From NCBI RefSeq assembly GCF_000346465.2, contig NC_034009.1, forward strand, positions 15,292,950 to 15,356,949: 64,000 nt of DNA. Direction: 5' to 3'. Made by a program: the position numbers and the translations under genes. This document shows positions 45,941 to 57,701 of this stretch, one piece after another. How positions within the stretch are numbered: the stretch's first letter is position 1; the number at the start of each line of letters is the position of its first letter. The notes below the pieces were generated by a model, which was not told the DNA's origin, ran no database searches, and was given only the letters and a program-made list of their open reading frames with translations. The DNA comes from Prunus persica. Its lineage: Eukaryota > Streptophyta > Magnoliopsida > Rosales > Rosaceae.

Positions 45941-46200
45941 TTCCAGCCACGGCCAATTGGAGAAGGAGGATCTCCGTCTTCGCCTAAAACCCGGTTATAT
46001 ATCAAGCCATGCTCCTCCAATTTGTCAACAAATTCTGGGTACCTCTCTTTCATCCTTTCGTACACAATGTGGCTCAGAACAATGGGAGTTTCTCCCCCAC
46101 TTCCAGGCTCCACTTCACAGAAGAATACCCTTTGAGAGAATTTCTTCTGGTACTTCTGATAGGATACCCTTTTTTCATGCTAATTTTGGAGATGCAAATG
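45941..46200 (-). pseudogene. Clavaminate synthase-like (TauD family) internal fragment
   Basis: On the - strand the frame reads FFCEVEPGSGGETPIVLSHI then YERMKERYPEFVDKLEEHGL and GEDGDPPSPIGRGW, typical of the plant clavaminate-synthase-like Fe(II)/2-oxoglutarate oxygenases. The metal-binding His residues lie outside this piece. It is fused head-on to the UGT scrap and has no start or end of its own. Confidence 0.75.
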
Positions 46201-46361
46201 ATGATTTGCTTGATTTGCTAATCTTATCTTGAAGGTATTGGCTGTTAAATTTTAGAGGGACGGGTCAGCGGCCCACAACTAGCAGCACCGATATTGTTCC
46301 CATCTTGTCTTCAAGGTCAGTAGGTGTGGGGTTTTATCACAAAAGGCATCGGTGATATTAG

Positions 46362-46560
46362 TAGTGGAACCATTCATTATATATTGTAAAATTCTAATGT
46401 GAAACTTATATTCTTCAACACACCCCCTCACATGGGACCACCACATAGTGGGTCACATGTGAAGCCAAGTCCACATCGGAGTTGGAACCATTCATTATAT
46501 ATTGTATCTTATTTTGTCAAGTTTCGAATGTGGGACTTATATTCTTTAACATTGGCCATT
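46362..46560. repeat. Direct repeat pair, about 116 bp apart
   Basis: ggaaccattcattatatattgta is found at 46368 and 46484, followed in both by a related ttctaatgtgaaacttatattctt / tttcgaatgtgggacttatattctt block. This looks like a small duplication or a short element's ends. Confidence 0.65.
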
Positions 46561-46651
46561 CATTGTTTGCTCCTTTTACTAGTTTGATGTGTGAGAGCAC
46601 ACAGATAGCATACCGGACATGTTTTGATTCAAATATCTTCTTTTGTCACAG

Positions 46652-46860
46652 AACCCGTAGGGGGGAGGCTTGCACTGATAGGAAGCACTCCCATCTGGAA
46701 AGAAGCTGAAAGCGTTGTTCGAACAGGCAAGCGTCCTGGTGAGAATACCTTAAAGAGGGAGTTATGGACAAAGTTTGAAGCAGCTTCTTCAAATGAGCTT
46801 CTGTTTAATGACTTTGTAACTCATAAAGGCTTTCTTGATCGATTGGATGAGGTTTCTTGA
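46652..46860 (+). pseudogene. Last-exon fragment of an unidentified plant gene
   Basis: After a good acceptor (ttttgtcacag) comes an open frame to TGA 46858-46860 with balanced composition and charged helices (STPIWKEAESVVRTGKRPGE; FLDRLDEVS at the end). It reads like a true conserved C-terminus, but I do not recognise the family. No upstream exon is apparent. Confidence 0.45.
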
Positions 46861-47061
46861 GATGGAGATTACCAAATGGCTTTTGAATAAATAGTTTCAT
46901 GATCTTAAATTCTGATTTGTACTAGGTGGTTCATTTGTATCTTTCCAAAGTATAAGGAGCTTTGCACATGTAATTTTGTATCCCTACAAGGCTACAACAT
47001 CGAACCACCCTCCCCTTTCTTCAATATTTCCTAAACCCTGAAACGTCTCTATTCTCTAGCA

Positions 47062-47160
47062 ATGGCCGAAACCACCGAATTGATTCAGCACATTGAGTTG
47101 TATGTCGACACGTCTCGCTCTCCTACTGAGCTGGTTCACACTCCATTCAATTTCTACTCG
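47062..47160 (+). pseudogene. MMS19: MMS19 N-terminal fragment
   Basis: MAETTELIQHIELYVDTSRS then PT closely matches the usual start of plant MMS19, a cytosolic iron-sulfur assembly and DNA-repair scaffold, preceded by a natural-looking leader. Similarity is lost about 22 residues in, and the frame runs on without HEAT repeats. It is a broken first exon. Identification rests on a short stretch. Confidence 0.6.
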
Positions 47161-48012
47161 ATTTTTTTAAGTGAAAAGTCTACTAGTTTGAGTTCCTTAA
47201 TCCTGTGTTTGGCTGCTTGGAAAATTAAGGAAAACAAATGTTAGGAGATGTAGGACAGAAAGTAAATTCTTGCTCTACATATGCTCTATGAAGGGCTATA
47301 AGGTTTAGGAAACTTGTGAGTTTAAGACTCAGTATTCCAAATTGGGTTTTGAAAGCCTAAAGAGAAAAGGGAGTGGGTGTTGGTGAATTATGAGATATAG
47401 TTAAATTCTGGGCAGATTTATGGGCTTCTGTCACTTCAGATTTCAAAAACTATTCTTACTCCACTATATTGAAGAATATGGCTGCTGATGTGATGTGAAG
47501 TGTATTTTTTGCGACTTGTTTTCTTTGGGTCTTTCTGGTGTACCCCAATCTTCTTTATACCAACTTTGTTCTGTTGCTTACTTGCGCCCTTATAAGTTCG
47601 GCCGCGCCTTTTTTCAATCTCTTTCAGGCATCAATATTAATTTAAAATAAAAACTCTTTGACGAATCTTTTTTTTCCGTGATTTTTGTTGAACCGTATGT
47701 AATAAAATACATCCAACTATTGTGTTTTATGGATGACCAAGGTAGCCGTATTATGAAGTAATGCTAACTGATTTTAAACAGTTTAAAATTAAAATGATTA
47801 TCAAACAGGCCTTCAATTTTTCCCTTCCAAGTAAGTTTTTGATCTTACTCTTACAAATTCCTCACAAGGCCTTAAAAATCTCAGGCTCAAGAGTTTTTGG
47901 TTTTTTTTGTTTGCTTACATCGTTGTCATTTTCTATTATATAAACCTAAAAAATACAAATATAATATAAGAAAAATTAGTATATCGTGAAAAAAAAAAAA
48001 AACTTCAATTTA
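47161..48012. other. Intergenic, unassigned
   Basis: No gene supported. It holds AT-rich sequence with possible scraps of coding-like text (47400-47540) too short to name. Confidence 0.4.
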
Positions 48013-48292
48013 TCTATATATATAAAGCAAAAGGCAGAGAATGGTGAAACATTCAAAATACCAGAAAATGCCCTTGATTAATGCAAACATTAAGAATTCA
48101 AATTATTAATTAAATGAGGATAATATAGTAAATTCACACTTTTTCATATTTAAAAAAATTAAAAGAAAAAGAAAAAACAGATAATGGATCCTATTTTTAT
48201 GGAACACAACTACCCAGTATCTTTTTTAATTCTAAAATAAATTTACTTAATTTTTAAAAAAAACCTCTCGCAAGCGCGTGCAGAGAGGCTAG
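48013..48292 (+). mobile_element. Non-autonomous Helitron, complete, 280 bp
   Basis: Begins TCTATATATATAAAGC after A (48012). It ends with a hairpin cctctcgc-aagcgcgtgc-agagagg followed by CTAG (48289-48292) and T, the TC...hairpin...CTRR layout and A|T insertion that define Helitrons. No ORF. Confidence 0.9.
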
Positions 48293-48293
48293 T

Positions 48294-48574
48294 ATATAAA
48301 AGCAAAAGGTAGAGAATGGTAAAACATTCAAAATACCAGAAAATGCCCTTGGTTAATGCAAACATTAAGAATTGAAATTATTAATTAAATGAAGATAATA
48401 TGGTAAATTCACAATTTTTCGTATTAAAAAAATTAAAATTAAAAGAAAATTCAGATAATGGGTCCTATTTTTATGGAACACAAATATCCATTATCTTTTT
48501 TAATTCTAAAATAAATTTAAATTTTTTTTAAAAAAAACTTCTCGCATGCACGGAAGCGCGTGCAGAGAGACTAG
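48294..48574 (+). mobile_element. Second Helitron copy, head-to-tail with the first
   Basis: Follows the first copy directly and is about 90 percent alike by eye. It ends with the same kind of hairpin (cttctcgc ... gcgtgcagagag) and CTAG at 48571-48574. Its 5' end lacks the leading TC and starts at TATATAAAAGC. Confidence 0.88.
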
Positions 48575-48836
48575 TATTTAATATGTCTCATTTTCGAGTT
48601 GAAAAGTAATGGAACCCAAATCAAGATTTTCTCATTTTCGGGTTTATCACTCAACCGTGACTTGTTGTGTTAAGAATTGTCACTATTGCTGTTATTTTAT
48701 ACCATGCAATGCAAGATGGACTGCTTATGCTCATGGACATTTTCAGAATGTGCAATGATTCGGACAATTCACAAATTGATAGTGCAGTAGAAATCTAACC
48801 GTAAAGAATGGAATATATTCATAACAAAATTAATAA

Positions 48837-48985
48837 AAATTTTTTTTTTTAGTACAAACAATAGTCTAAATTATAAGAGAAGAGGATTTCTCACACACAC
48901 AACTATGATGCCATCGGGATTCAAACTTGCGACCTCTAGTTTGCAAGTCAATGCCCTTTTTCACTGGGCTAGACCCTGGCAACAA
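48837..48985 (-). mobile_element. tRNA-derived SINE
   Basis: On the - strand: A-box-like TAGCCCAGTGAAAAAGG, B-box-like GGTCGCAAGTTTGAATCC, a body to TTGTTTGTACT and an A tail. A short repeat ATTTTGTT occurs on both sides (48983-48990 region and 48824-48831), a plausible target duplication. Confidence 0.65.
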
Positions 48986-48989
48986 AATC

Positions 48990-49423
48990 AGTATTCAATA
49001 GAATAATAAGCACACAATTTATTGCTGAAAATCAGAGGAGAAGCTAAACAATATTAATTGTAATACCATTATCTAACCAAGTAAACAGACAAGTTAGAAC
49101 TGCTGGGAAAACCCTATTCTTTTCTAGATAACTTGATAGAACTTTACTCAAGGCCAAAACATTCTAACACGTCTAATTTCTTTACAAGGTCTCTTTTTCA
49201 TCTTACCCTTTACATGGTATCTAAGGGAAAATGTTTTCTGGCTAAAGATACAGGTAGATGTTTGAGGTTCGAATGGACATCCCAAGAAGAAGCGGCCAAA
49301 TTAGTTCACACTTGCCTTTACATCAAAGCAGCATCCGATCGCAGTTTGGGAATAATCCCAAATTAGTTGCCACCAGTCTGCAAGTCTTCAAGACAGTCAG
49401 CGCCATTTACATCAACAGATAAA
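48990..49423 (-). other. 3' region of the ELF7/PAF1 gene
   Basis: Lies downstream of the stop codon on the - strand. A possible AATAAA signal is the inverse of tttatt at 49018-49023, about 400 bp past the stop. A 77-codon + strand ORF here is not supported. Confidence 0.4.
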
Positions 49424-52400
49424 TTAATCAGATAAATCATCTTCAGCACCACTATATTCATCAATATCTTGGTGTCGTGCAATTTTTCGTGGTCTTTCAA
49501 GGGTATCTTCAATATCAAAGCGTCTTGTTTTCAAATTTGACACAGATCCCCTTGAATAATCCTGAAAACAGCAAGCCAATTATGTGTATATGCAATTATT
49601 CAAATCATTTGATGACTAAAACCGCATATCAAAGGAATTTAAATTTCAACAAATAGCTTGTCGTCGTACCCCTGAATCCTTTAGTTCAATTGCAGCAACA
49701 GTTGATCTCTGCCTGACAGTCACTCTTGAGGGTGCGGGAAAATGTTCAACCTCGTCACTGGTTTTTCCCTCTTTGGACCTCTTTTTCCTTAAGACAAGCT
49801 TTGTGGGAAGGGGCTGCATTGTGAATGGAAAATTTATAAAGGATAATCTTGATGAGTTGTTACGCAAAACAAAACCATAAAACAGAAGCATAGAGCAATT
49901 AATAAATGCACACGTAATAAAGATAAAAATATCGATTCAAAGGGATACCGCATAGCGTGCTTCTTCTTCATCAAATGAAACAAGGTATGTTGTGGGATCA
50001 TGCACATCATCACCTCTTACCTGTTGAGACATCAAAAGGAATATCATTAAATAAGCAATAAAAAGCTAACTTAATAACTTCTCAAAACCATGGGGATGGT
50101 ACATACATCGTAATGATACTCGCGAACCCAAGAATAAGAAACATCTTCAGATTCATCATAAGGATCTTTTGATAGCTGCCACAATTGAAATAAATAGTAT
50201 ATGAGCCATGAGATCAGCCTATAAACTGTTAATGCTAATTTCAGATTTAGAAGTCGAAAAAAGCATGTCTACCTCATTTGGCGAAGGGACCATGTAAGCC
50301 AAAAATTTCTCCGGATTAGCTGGATCTGCGCCTGTTACCTTGTAACTTTTCATAATGGCCTGTAGCAGATGATGATGGATGAGATCATAACGCACCAGTA
50401 GCCACTTATAGGATAATGACAAAATATGAAAATATACAAGTACAACAATGTATAAGACACAGACTAAGTTTGATGTAAATGACAATCTAAAAAGCCATCA
50501 CATATTAAAACTTCTGTATCAGGCCAACGCATCTTTTGCACATAATATCTACTGTAACATAATATTTTTCTTCCAAAGCCAGTGTTTCTGAAAGAAAAAA
50601 AAAACATGATATTTGGATATGAACAGATAGTAGAAAGAAAGGAGTAGCATTATTGGCAGTTCTTTTTTGCCAATTCACATGGAAGGTGGATTTGGATAAA
50701 CTATAAGTAAAAAGAAAAAGTGCCGCTCAATCTACAGATACATTCAATTTGAGAGTAGAACGGCCAGGAAAAATTAACATAAAGAACATAGATAAGAAAG
50801 GTTCAACTTCATGGAAACCTAGGGATATTATGTTGTGGGATGACATGATTACCTAATATGAAGGCAATTCTTTAAATTATTTTCCTAACCGAAATGAAAA
50901 CTTGATTAAGGTAAAATTCATGCAATCAAGGGATAAAGGCAACTCTTAAATTATTTCCCTCTAAATGAATAAGCACCATCTAACTCACACTAACAGACAA
51001 TGAAGGAATACTGCTTCAATTATGGGTATAGTTGGATACAGATTATTTTAGCTCTTTTGTTTGTTTTCCAAACCTTTCACCTAAATCAATTCAAGCAATT
51101 TTGATGGTCGTCTATTTGTTTTTTGGATTCAATTCTAATTCACTGTTTTGGGGCTTTCACTTGTTATTATAATGTGATGCAGGCTGCAGAATCCAGAAAT
51201 GAAGATTTTCTTTAAATTGAAGGTTTGAGAATCTGATTTTATTTGACCAAATAAAAAAAGAGAATCTAAATTTATGACCATAACTGGTTGCATGCACCCC
51301 AACTCACTCTTGATTCATAAGCATCATGACCGGACTGGTCCAATTTGCTGTAGATTTCTGAATCAGCGGTAGGAGCACCATCAAATGCTGCAAGGACAAA
51401 TTGGTCTTCATACCTGTTACAAAAGTATCATCAATAACAGCCCCAACTTAATGTGTGAATATTCTAGAATGCAAAATGATTGCCATAAATAAATGTTTTA
51501 GGTTTTCAATTATCCAGCCAACAGCACAATTGGTCATCATTGAAAAATATCTATAATCTGAATGTATGCATGCTCATGCATGAATATAGATGATTGTGAT
51601 TTCATGGACTCTGAAATAACAAGCTTTTCATGAGAGCTCAAGCTTGACTTCAACCATAAGCCATTGCCACTACGTATAATAAATTTACTAATTAAGATCA
51701 GCACATAACGGGCTTGTGTACGAAAGACTAAAGTAATAAATGTTTGTCTTATTTAAACAGAAAATCAGATACTCCATACCGCTCAAAATCAGGCAACAGA
51801 GGTAGAACCTCAACAGGGTATAAATCCTTATTGGTTGCATGAACAGGGCGTGACTTGCAGGCCTCAAATGATGCCTCAATTTCCTTGATTTGTCTTTCCC
51901 TGGAAAATGATTCAGGGTAATTAATTGACATAAGTAATGGACATTGGTTATATGACCAAGGTAGGCAAAGAGCAAACCTGTCATTAAGGTTGTCCAAAAT
52001 GTTGCGACCTCCCTTCATTTCCCGGAGTTCCTTTGCTTGTTTTTCAGTTAAAGACTGCAGATGCCAATGCACATACTTATAACATAGCTCACCAGTATAT
52101 TTCAAGAAAGACTGCTCATCTAAAATGGAGCATTAATCAACTACCTGTCTCGCAGAGTCCATGCTAAGAGGAGATATATATTGTGTTTTAACCAGCCATG
52201 CAACCCCTTTATCGGTAGGCCGCTCTTTTCTTTTGATGCCATTCTTTTTCACAGGGGTTGCTGCTACGTCATCCCGCAATAATTCCTCATCTTCCAAAGC
52301 AAGGGGTGGTCTAACACTTGGAGGACTGATTGAACCAGGAAAAAAACAGATATTCAGTATTGTCATGCAATAAAAACTACTGATGTCTCAAAAAGGTTAG

Positions 52401-54892
52401 GGCTGTCGAGTAATGATACTTGTATACACTGAGGTCAAGCAGGTCAAGAGGTATCCCAAGATCTGGCTCAACAAAAAGCTTGGGCTTGTATGTTTTCTCC
52501 AGCGATGTTATTGTGTATTTTGTATATCTGGGAGAGGGAGGGAAGATTGCAAAAGTTACCACAAAATAATAATTGATCTGATTTTGGAATTTGATAATAA
52601 GATAACAAGGGAAAATAATTCTACTCCTGATCATGTATCATAATGCCATTATTTCAACAATCAGATTTGATTTCCTTAGTGCGAGCTTCAACAAAAACCA
52701 AACATGTATGCTGAGTTCCAGACTCTCAATGAAATTAAGCCATAATAATGAGTGCTAAAACATGAAAAAAACTCATCCCAGACTATCCTCTCCGCCCCCT
52801 CCAAAAAAAAAACATAATAACACCTGACCTATGAAAGTCAATGTCCGACCACCAGACCAACATTTTCTGGATATTATCTTCTAAATCAAGAACGACATGT
52901 GAACCTGTTCTGCTTGTTCATATTTTCTTGATCGGCCAACTTGATGCATGCAGTTTAACTTTAACATCAAGTTTCAGGCTGTATCCAGTCCATAAATACT
53001 GATAGGTTTGCTGCTTCACCAGACTAACAAAGTTCATTTCTAGTCTTCCATACACCCCCGTAAGATAAATGCTATGTGGCTCACCAGTAAATCGTTCTTC
53101 CCTTGTCTTTTCCATTCTTTTCATTCATCCTAAGCTTCTCCGCCTTTTGCCACAGTTACTGAAATACCCCCCTATTTGTAGAAAATAGCATATAAAAATT
53201 ATCTCCATTAACCGCATCTTCCGTACAAGTGCAGTAGAAATTCATCTTCTTTCCTAAACAATTTCTAATTCCTCCATCTGAAAACCAGCAATCATATGAT
53301 GCCAATTACTCATTCTTACAACCTCAACAAGATTACAAAGGTCCATGCACAAGAAACATGCATTGCATACACATACAAGCCTAAATGTACAAATGTTCAA
53401 AGGGTTGAGCAACAAAGAGATGACTTACTGATCTTTGTCTTTCTTCAAAGACATAAGCTTTGGCTGTGCACTTGGATCTGGAAGTTCATTCCGAAATCTT
53501 CAAAGAGCATACAAGTTAGATTGAAGTCATTAACGGAGTAAACAATGAAAGTACTTGACAAGCAGAGAGATGAACAAACACTATTTTTAACTAAAAGTAC
53601 ATTGTTCTGTTTTGGCCTGAACTAAAACAGCATTGCTTAGCCACATAGAATATATAAGATTCATCTCAAATGGTGTTTCACAATACGATAAACAAATAAA
53701 AGGCTGAATAAGAAAAGTTTGGAGTCTTATCCACCTATTATTAGGTTCAGCATACCACCAGTAGCTTTAGACGAGTTCAAAATATGGTGTCTTGCTAAAA
53801 TTGGAACATTGTGTTCTAATAAACATGACGAACTCTAAAAAGTACAAGTTAAACTTAAGCTGTAAGGGAATTAATAAAAAAATATAATAAAACTGTTATT
53901 GATATATCACGTAGTCAGTTTCCATCAAAACAGGAAAAGATTAATTTCAATTAAAACAAAGAAAAATGTGTTCTTCAAACAAAGGTAAGTCATTGTTAAC
54001 ATACTCACTTCAACTTGCATACAAATGTTGTTGGCTTCTTCAGCCTATTTTCAGTCCTCTCGCCGCTCAAGAATGGAGTAGCCCTCCTTTCCCCCATTCG
54101 TGACCCCGCAATAGAACCATGTCCTTTCCCAGAAGACAACATCTGTGTCTTTTGCAAAACTGAATTTTGGGAATCCTTCAGCTGCTGCCTATGCTTCTCT
54201 TCTTGCCTTTGCTTCTCAAATTCCCTCTTCTTTCTCAATCTCCTCTCTTCCTCTGTCTCCACTCTCCCTGGAGGGCCATTCGCTTTCTTCACTTGCATTG
54301 AAGGAACAGGGGGCTTATGCTGTTTTTGAGGAACCCCATGATTCAAATGCCCATGTTCACCCCTCCCCGACACCGATACCTCCCTGGAAGCCACTTTTTC
54401 ATGGGAACCTCTATCTACCCCACCATCCTTACTTTGTGGAGGAGGTGGTGGTGGTGAGCCCGGGGGTGGTGGTGGCGGTGGGGCAGAGGAACTCGGGGAA
54501 AAAGGTGGTGGGGGCGGAGGCGGTGGCTGCTGTAAAGGCTGGATTGGCTGGTGACTATAATGTGAATACTGAGAATTCTGGTAGTACATGGGGGCTCGGG
54601 GAGGCTGTAAAGGCATTTTATTTTGTGCCACTGGAGGAGCTTGAGGGGGCGGAGGTGGTGGGTATGAAGACTCGGGCGGCGGAGGCAGTGGTGGATAATT
54701 GTATTGTGGTTGTGGGTGAGGGTGTTGAGTTCTTGGAGGGCCGTAATTACTATGATTGTAATTGTAACCCCAATTCTGATTATATTGATTGCCTCTCTGT
54801 GGAGGAGGGGGCGGTGGTGTTGGTGTAAGAGGGTTTTGATTCGGCGGCGGCCCGAATGACGATTGGGGAGGGAACGGCCTATATGAAGCCAT
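49424..54892 (-). CDS. ELF7: PAF1 homologue, subunit of the PAF1 elongation complex (ELF7)
   Basis: PAF1 travels with RNA polymerase II and supports H2B ubiquitination and H3K4/K36 methylation; in Arabidopsis the protein (ELF7) is needed to keep FLC active and delay flowering. Coding exons, 5' to 3': 54892-54009, 53497-53429, 52527-52420, 52325-52145, 52054-51978, 51899-51780, 51413-51308, 50359-50273, 50175-50107, 50020-49949, 49813-49670, 49561-49424; all GT-AG, phase consistent, 684 aa. Residues 1-190 are Pro/Gln/Tyr-rich with poly-Pro runs. A charged coil follows (EEERRLRKKREFEKQRQ). The Paf1 domain starts at KPTTFVCK and includes KPKLFVEPDLGIPLDLLDLS, ERPTDKGVAWLVKTQYISPL and RPVHATNKDLYPVEVLPLLP. 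The tail is acidic (EYSGAEDDLSD). No break seen. The start is ATG 54892; an upstream in-frame ATG (54943) lies in the leader. Confidence 0.95.
50360..51307 (-). other. Largest intron in the 3' half of ELF7 (intron 7)
   Basis: About 950 bp, AT-rich, between exon 7 and exon 8. Nothing recognisable as an inserted element. Intron 2 (52528-53428) is of similar size and also shows no element. Confidence 0.7.
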
Positions 54893-55310
54893 AGCTAAGT
54901 TGATTCTCAAGCACACCAAACAATCAACCACAACCAGAAACAACCAATTCTACGTCCCTTTCAAATTCCCTCTACGAACTGATAAAAACCCTAAAGCAGC
55001 CCGGCAAGTTTTTCTTTTTGGCCTCAAATCTCTAAACAGCCAAGAACTCTCAATTCTAAGCTACATATGCAATTACATATTTTGAATAGCTGAGGAATCA
55101 TAACAAAATAAATACCAGAACCTGGAAGATAGAAAATTTGAATTGAATGGAGTTTGTATAGCTGAAACCAGGTTTGAATGTGAACCCTGGGAGAGGGATA
55201 GAAGCCCAGCTTTAGCTCAAAACCCTAAATTCTCAGCTGGAGAGAGGGTGCAAAAACCCTAAGCGAGTGACCGCAGAGAGAGATCGGAGGGAAGGAGACG
55301 ATGTTCCTCT
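54893..55310 (-). promoter_or_regulatory. 5' UTR and promoter region of ELF7
   Basis: Upstream of the ELF7 ATG on the - strand. The GA/CT-rich stretch around 55230-55300 is the likely leader start. No clear TATA box. The - strand upstream ATG at 54943 is in frame with no stop between, so a 17-residue longer start cannot be excluded. Confidence 0.5.
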
Positions 55311-55629
55311 TGGTATTTATATATGATACGACGAGGCACACTCTGTTTGGTGAGCTCTCGGATTTGGTTCACCACGTCACTCTTCTGCTCTGCTGTATTT
55401 TTTGGCTGTGTTTTAATTCTACTTATCGGCTAGACAGAGCAACTTCATCATTCATCAATTTCATGATTGGCTTGGCTTCATGTCTGGTTCTTACAAATTT
55501 AAATGTCCTTTTTCTTTCCTTTTTACCCAAAGTTTTATGGTATTTGCCTCATCTTGGTAAACCTACTTTGTCTTCCTAGATACAAAAGAAAACTTCAGCT
55601 GAATTGTATTATGTTGTTCCCTTCCCTAA

Positions 55630-56211
55630 GACCATCTCCAACCATTGGGTTGGAAACCCAAATTTTCAGTTTTTAGTCCAAAATTCTTCTCCAACCCTTG
55701 TATTTCGAGAGGTGGAAATTTAAGAAAGGTGAAATTTGGGGTGGAATTCCAGTCCAAGTTTTGCGTGGACTAGTAATTTGTGTGGAGTTCAAAGCTCTGT
55801 TTTGCAGCCCATGTGAAAAGGAAAAAGACACATGGCAGCTTCAGGAGAGAAAGATGTTGGAATCCAACGACTGAAAAAAGCTAGGTGGTTTTTATTTATT
55901 TATTGCAGAAGTTTCTTGTTTTCATTTTAAGTGAAATTCTATTGTGCTTTGGAATTTTAATTTTCTTAGGTCAAAATGTTCACAAAATTAAATCACGAAT
56001 GTTGAAACAAAAATAATATCAAGAAAAATTAAGGAAAAAAATAATAATTATGAGTTAATCATTCCTAAATAATTTAATAAAGTTGTGGACTCAAATTATG
56101 AGTCTGTAAGGTTGGAGGAAAAAAAAAATTTGAGTCTTGAAAATACATGAATAGTTGTATTTTTTAAGGTGGAAATTTGAGTTTTGCCCCCAACATGGTT
56201 GGAGTTAGAGC
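55630..56211. mobile_element. Tourist-like MITE (PIF/Harbinger), first copy of right arm
   Basis: Left end GACCATCTCCAACCA (55630) with TAA before it. The right end TGGTTGGAGTTAGAGC (to 56211) is followed by TAA, a 3-bp duplication. The undegraded right end, TGGTTGGAGATGGTC, is in the duplicated copy at 56756-56770. No coding capacity. Confidence 0.8.
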
Positions 56212-56962
56212 TAAGAGGGTGATCCAAAATTATACTTCGACTACGTATTTGAAGCATGTGATATGGTTTTTTCTTCTAACTAAAATAACGGACAAACTTT
56301 AACAAACTTTTGAATCTAACGAACTTTTAAATTATAATGTATCAAAGATGATCTTGTATACTATAATAAGAGGATACTTATGTTCCCAAATTTGGCCATA
56401 GGAGAGAAAGATGTTGGAATCCAACGACTGAAAAAAGCTAGGTGGTTTTTTTTTTTTTTTTATTGCAGAAGTTTCTTGTTTTCATTTTAAGTGAAATTCT
56501 ATTGTGCTTTGGAATTTTAATTTTCTTAGGTCAAAATGTTCACAAAATTAAATCACGAATGTTGAAACAAAAATAATATCAAGAAAAATTAAGGAAAAAA
56601 ATAATAATTATGAGTTAATCATTCCTAAATAATTTAATAAAGTTGTGGACTCAAATTATGAGTCTGTAAGGTTGGAGGAAAAAAAAAATTTGAGTCTTGA
56701 AAATACATGAATAGTTGTATTTTTTAAGGTGAAAATTTGAGTTTTGCCCCCAACATGGTTGGAGATGGTCTAAGAGGGTGATCCAAAATTATACCTCGAC
56801 TACGTATTTGAAGCATGTGATATGGTTTTTTTCTTTCTAACTAAAATAACGGACGAACTTTAACAAACTTTTGAATCTTAACGAACTTTTAAATTATAAT
56901 GTATCAAAGATGATCTTGTATACTATAATAAGAGGATACTTATGTTCCCAAATTTGGCCATA
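55843..56962. repeat. Tandem direct duplication of 557 bp
   Basis: 55843-56399 and 56400-56962 are nearly identical. Visible differences are T-run length (near 55892 and 56445), a few substitutions (acttcgac/acctcgac, ggacaaac/ggacgaac) and the MITE end (agttagagc versus agatggtc). The unit contains the right half of the Tourist-like MITE plus its right flank. Confidence 0.95.
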
Positions 56963-57693
56963 GTGGCTTGTTCCCACCAAGAGTAAATGATCTCAGTACA
57001 GTATCTACGAAGATTCAGACACAAGACACGTATAGTGCGGCAAGTTCGTTGAGAATTACAGTGCGTCTCATATCCTCCTCGAACAATAGTAGTAATTGGA
57101 TAATTATGTTCCTAAACTTACACTTGGGAGGGACACACATATCGCCTTAAATATAGACCTACATCATGTCTTAAGTCTATTGATAGAACATTAAACTGCC
57201 ATATTTAGCTCCAAAATCATGATGAGAAAAAAATCAAAATAAAAAGAAATTAGAATTGAAATCAATTTGATTACTAATTGGCCTAAACATTTTTATTCAA
57301 CTACTTATTATTGAAATGTTTAAGTTCCAACAATTATTTTTGCAATGACAAACCCGCTACAATATTTTGCAAATTTTTTCATATTTCTAATTGCTGGTTT
57401 ACACTATATTCTTAATGAAACAATTTTTACACAATATATTTATTTTCCTTCTCTAGCAAAATAAAAAAAGAGAAGAAAAAGAAGACATCTTTAGAAATAA
57501 AATAATAAAAAGTTTGTTGTAGGAGACACGAACGGTCCTAAGTCCATGCTAACATGGCCTATAGCCCGGACAACTTGATATTTTATAGTACAATATTAAT
57601 ATTCAGCCCACCAAAGCACACCTCCGCACACCCCATCCCAGTAACCCACAGATAATCTTTTTCTTTTTTTTTTTCTTTAGTTAACTAATCCCA
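56963..57693. other. Intergenic, no gene seen
   Basis: AT-rich sequence with poly-T and poly-A runs. No supported ORF or repeat boundary. Confidence 0.5.
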
Positions 57694-57701
57694 TAAGTGT
57701 G

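Noticed and set aside
49133..49366. 77-codon + strand ORF downstream of ELF7
   Set aside because: It has no recognisable domain and overlaps the likely 3' UTR of the opposite-strand gene.
54145..54828. 227-codon + strand ORF rich in Gly, Val and Ala
   Set aside because: It is the antisense of ELF7 exon 1; the poly-Pro codons read backwards give a long open frame.
55301..55579. 92-codon + strand ORF with hydrophobic segments
   Set aside because: It lies in the promoter region of ELF7, with no start context, no family and AT-rich hydrophobic codons expected by chance.
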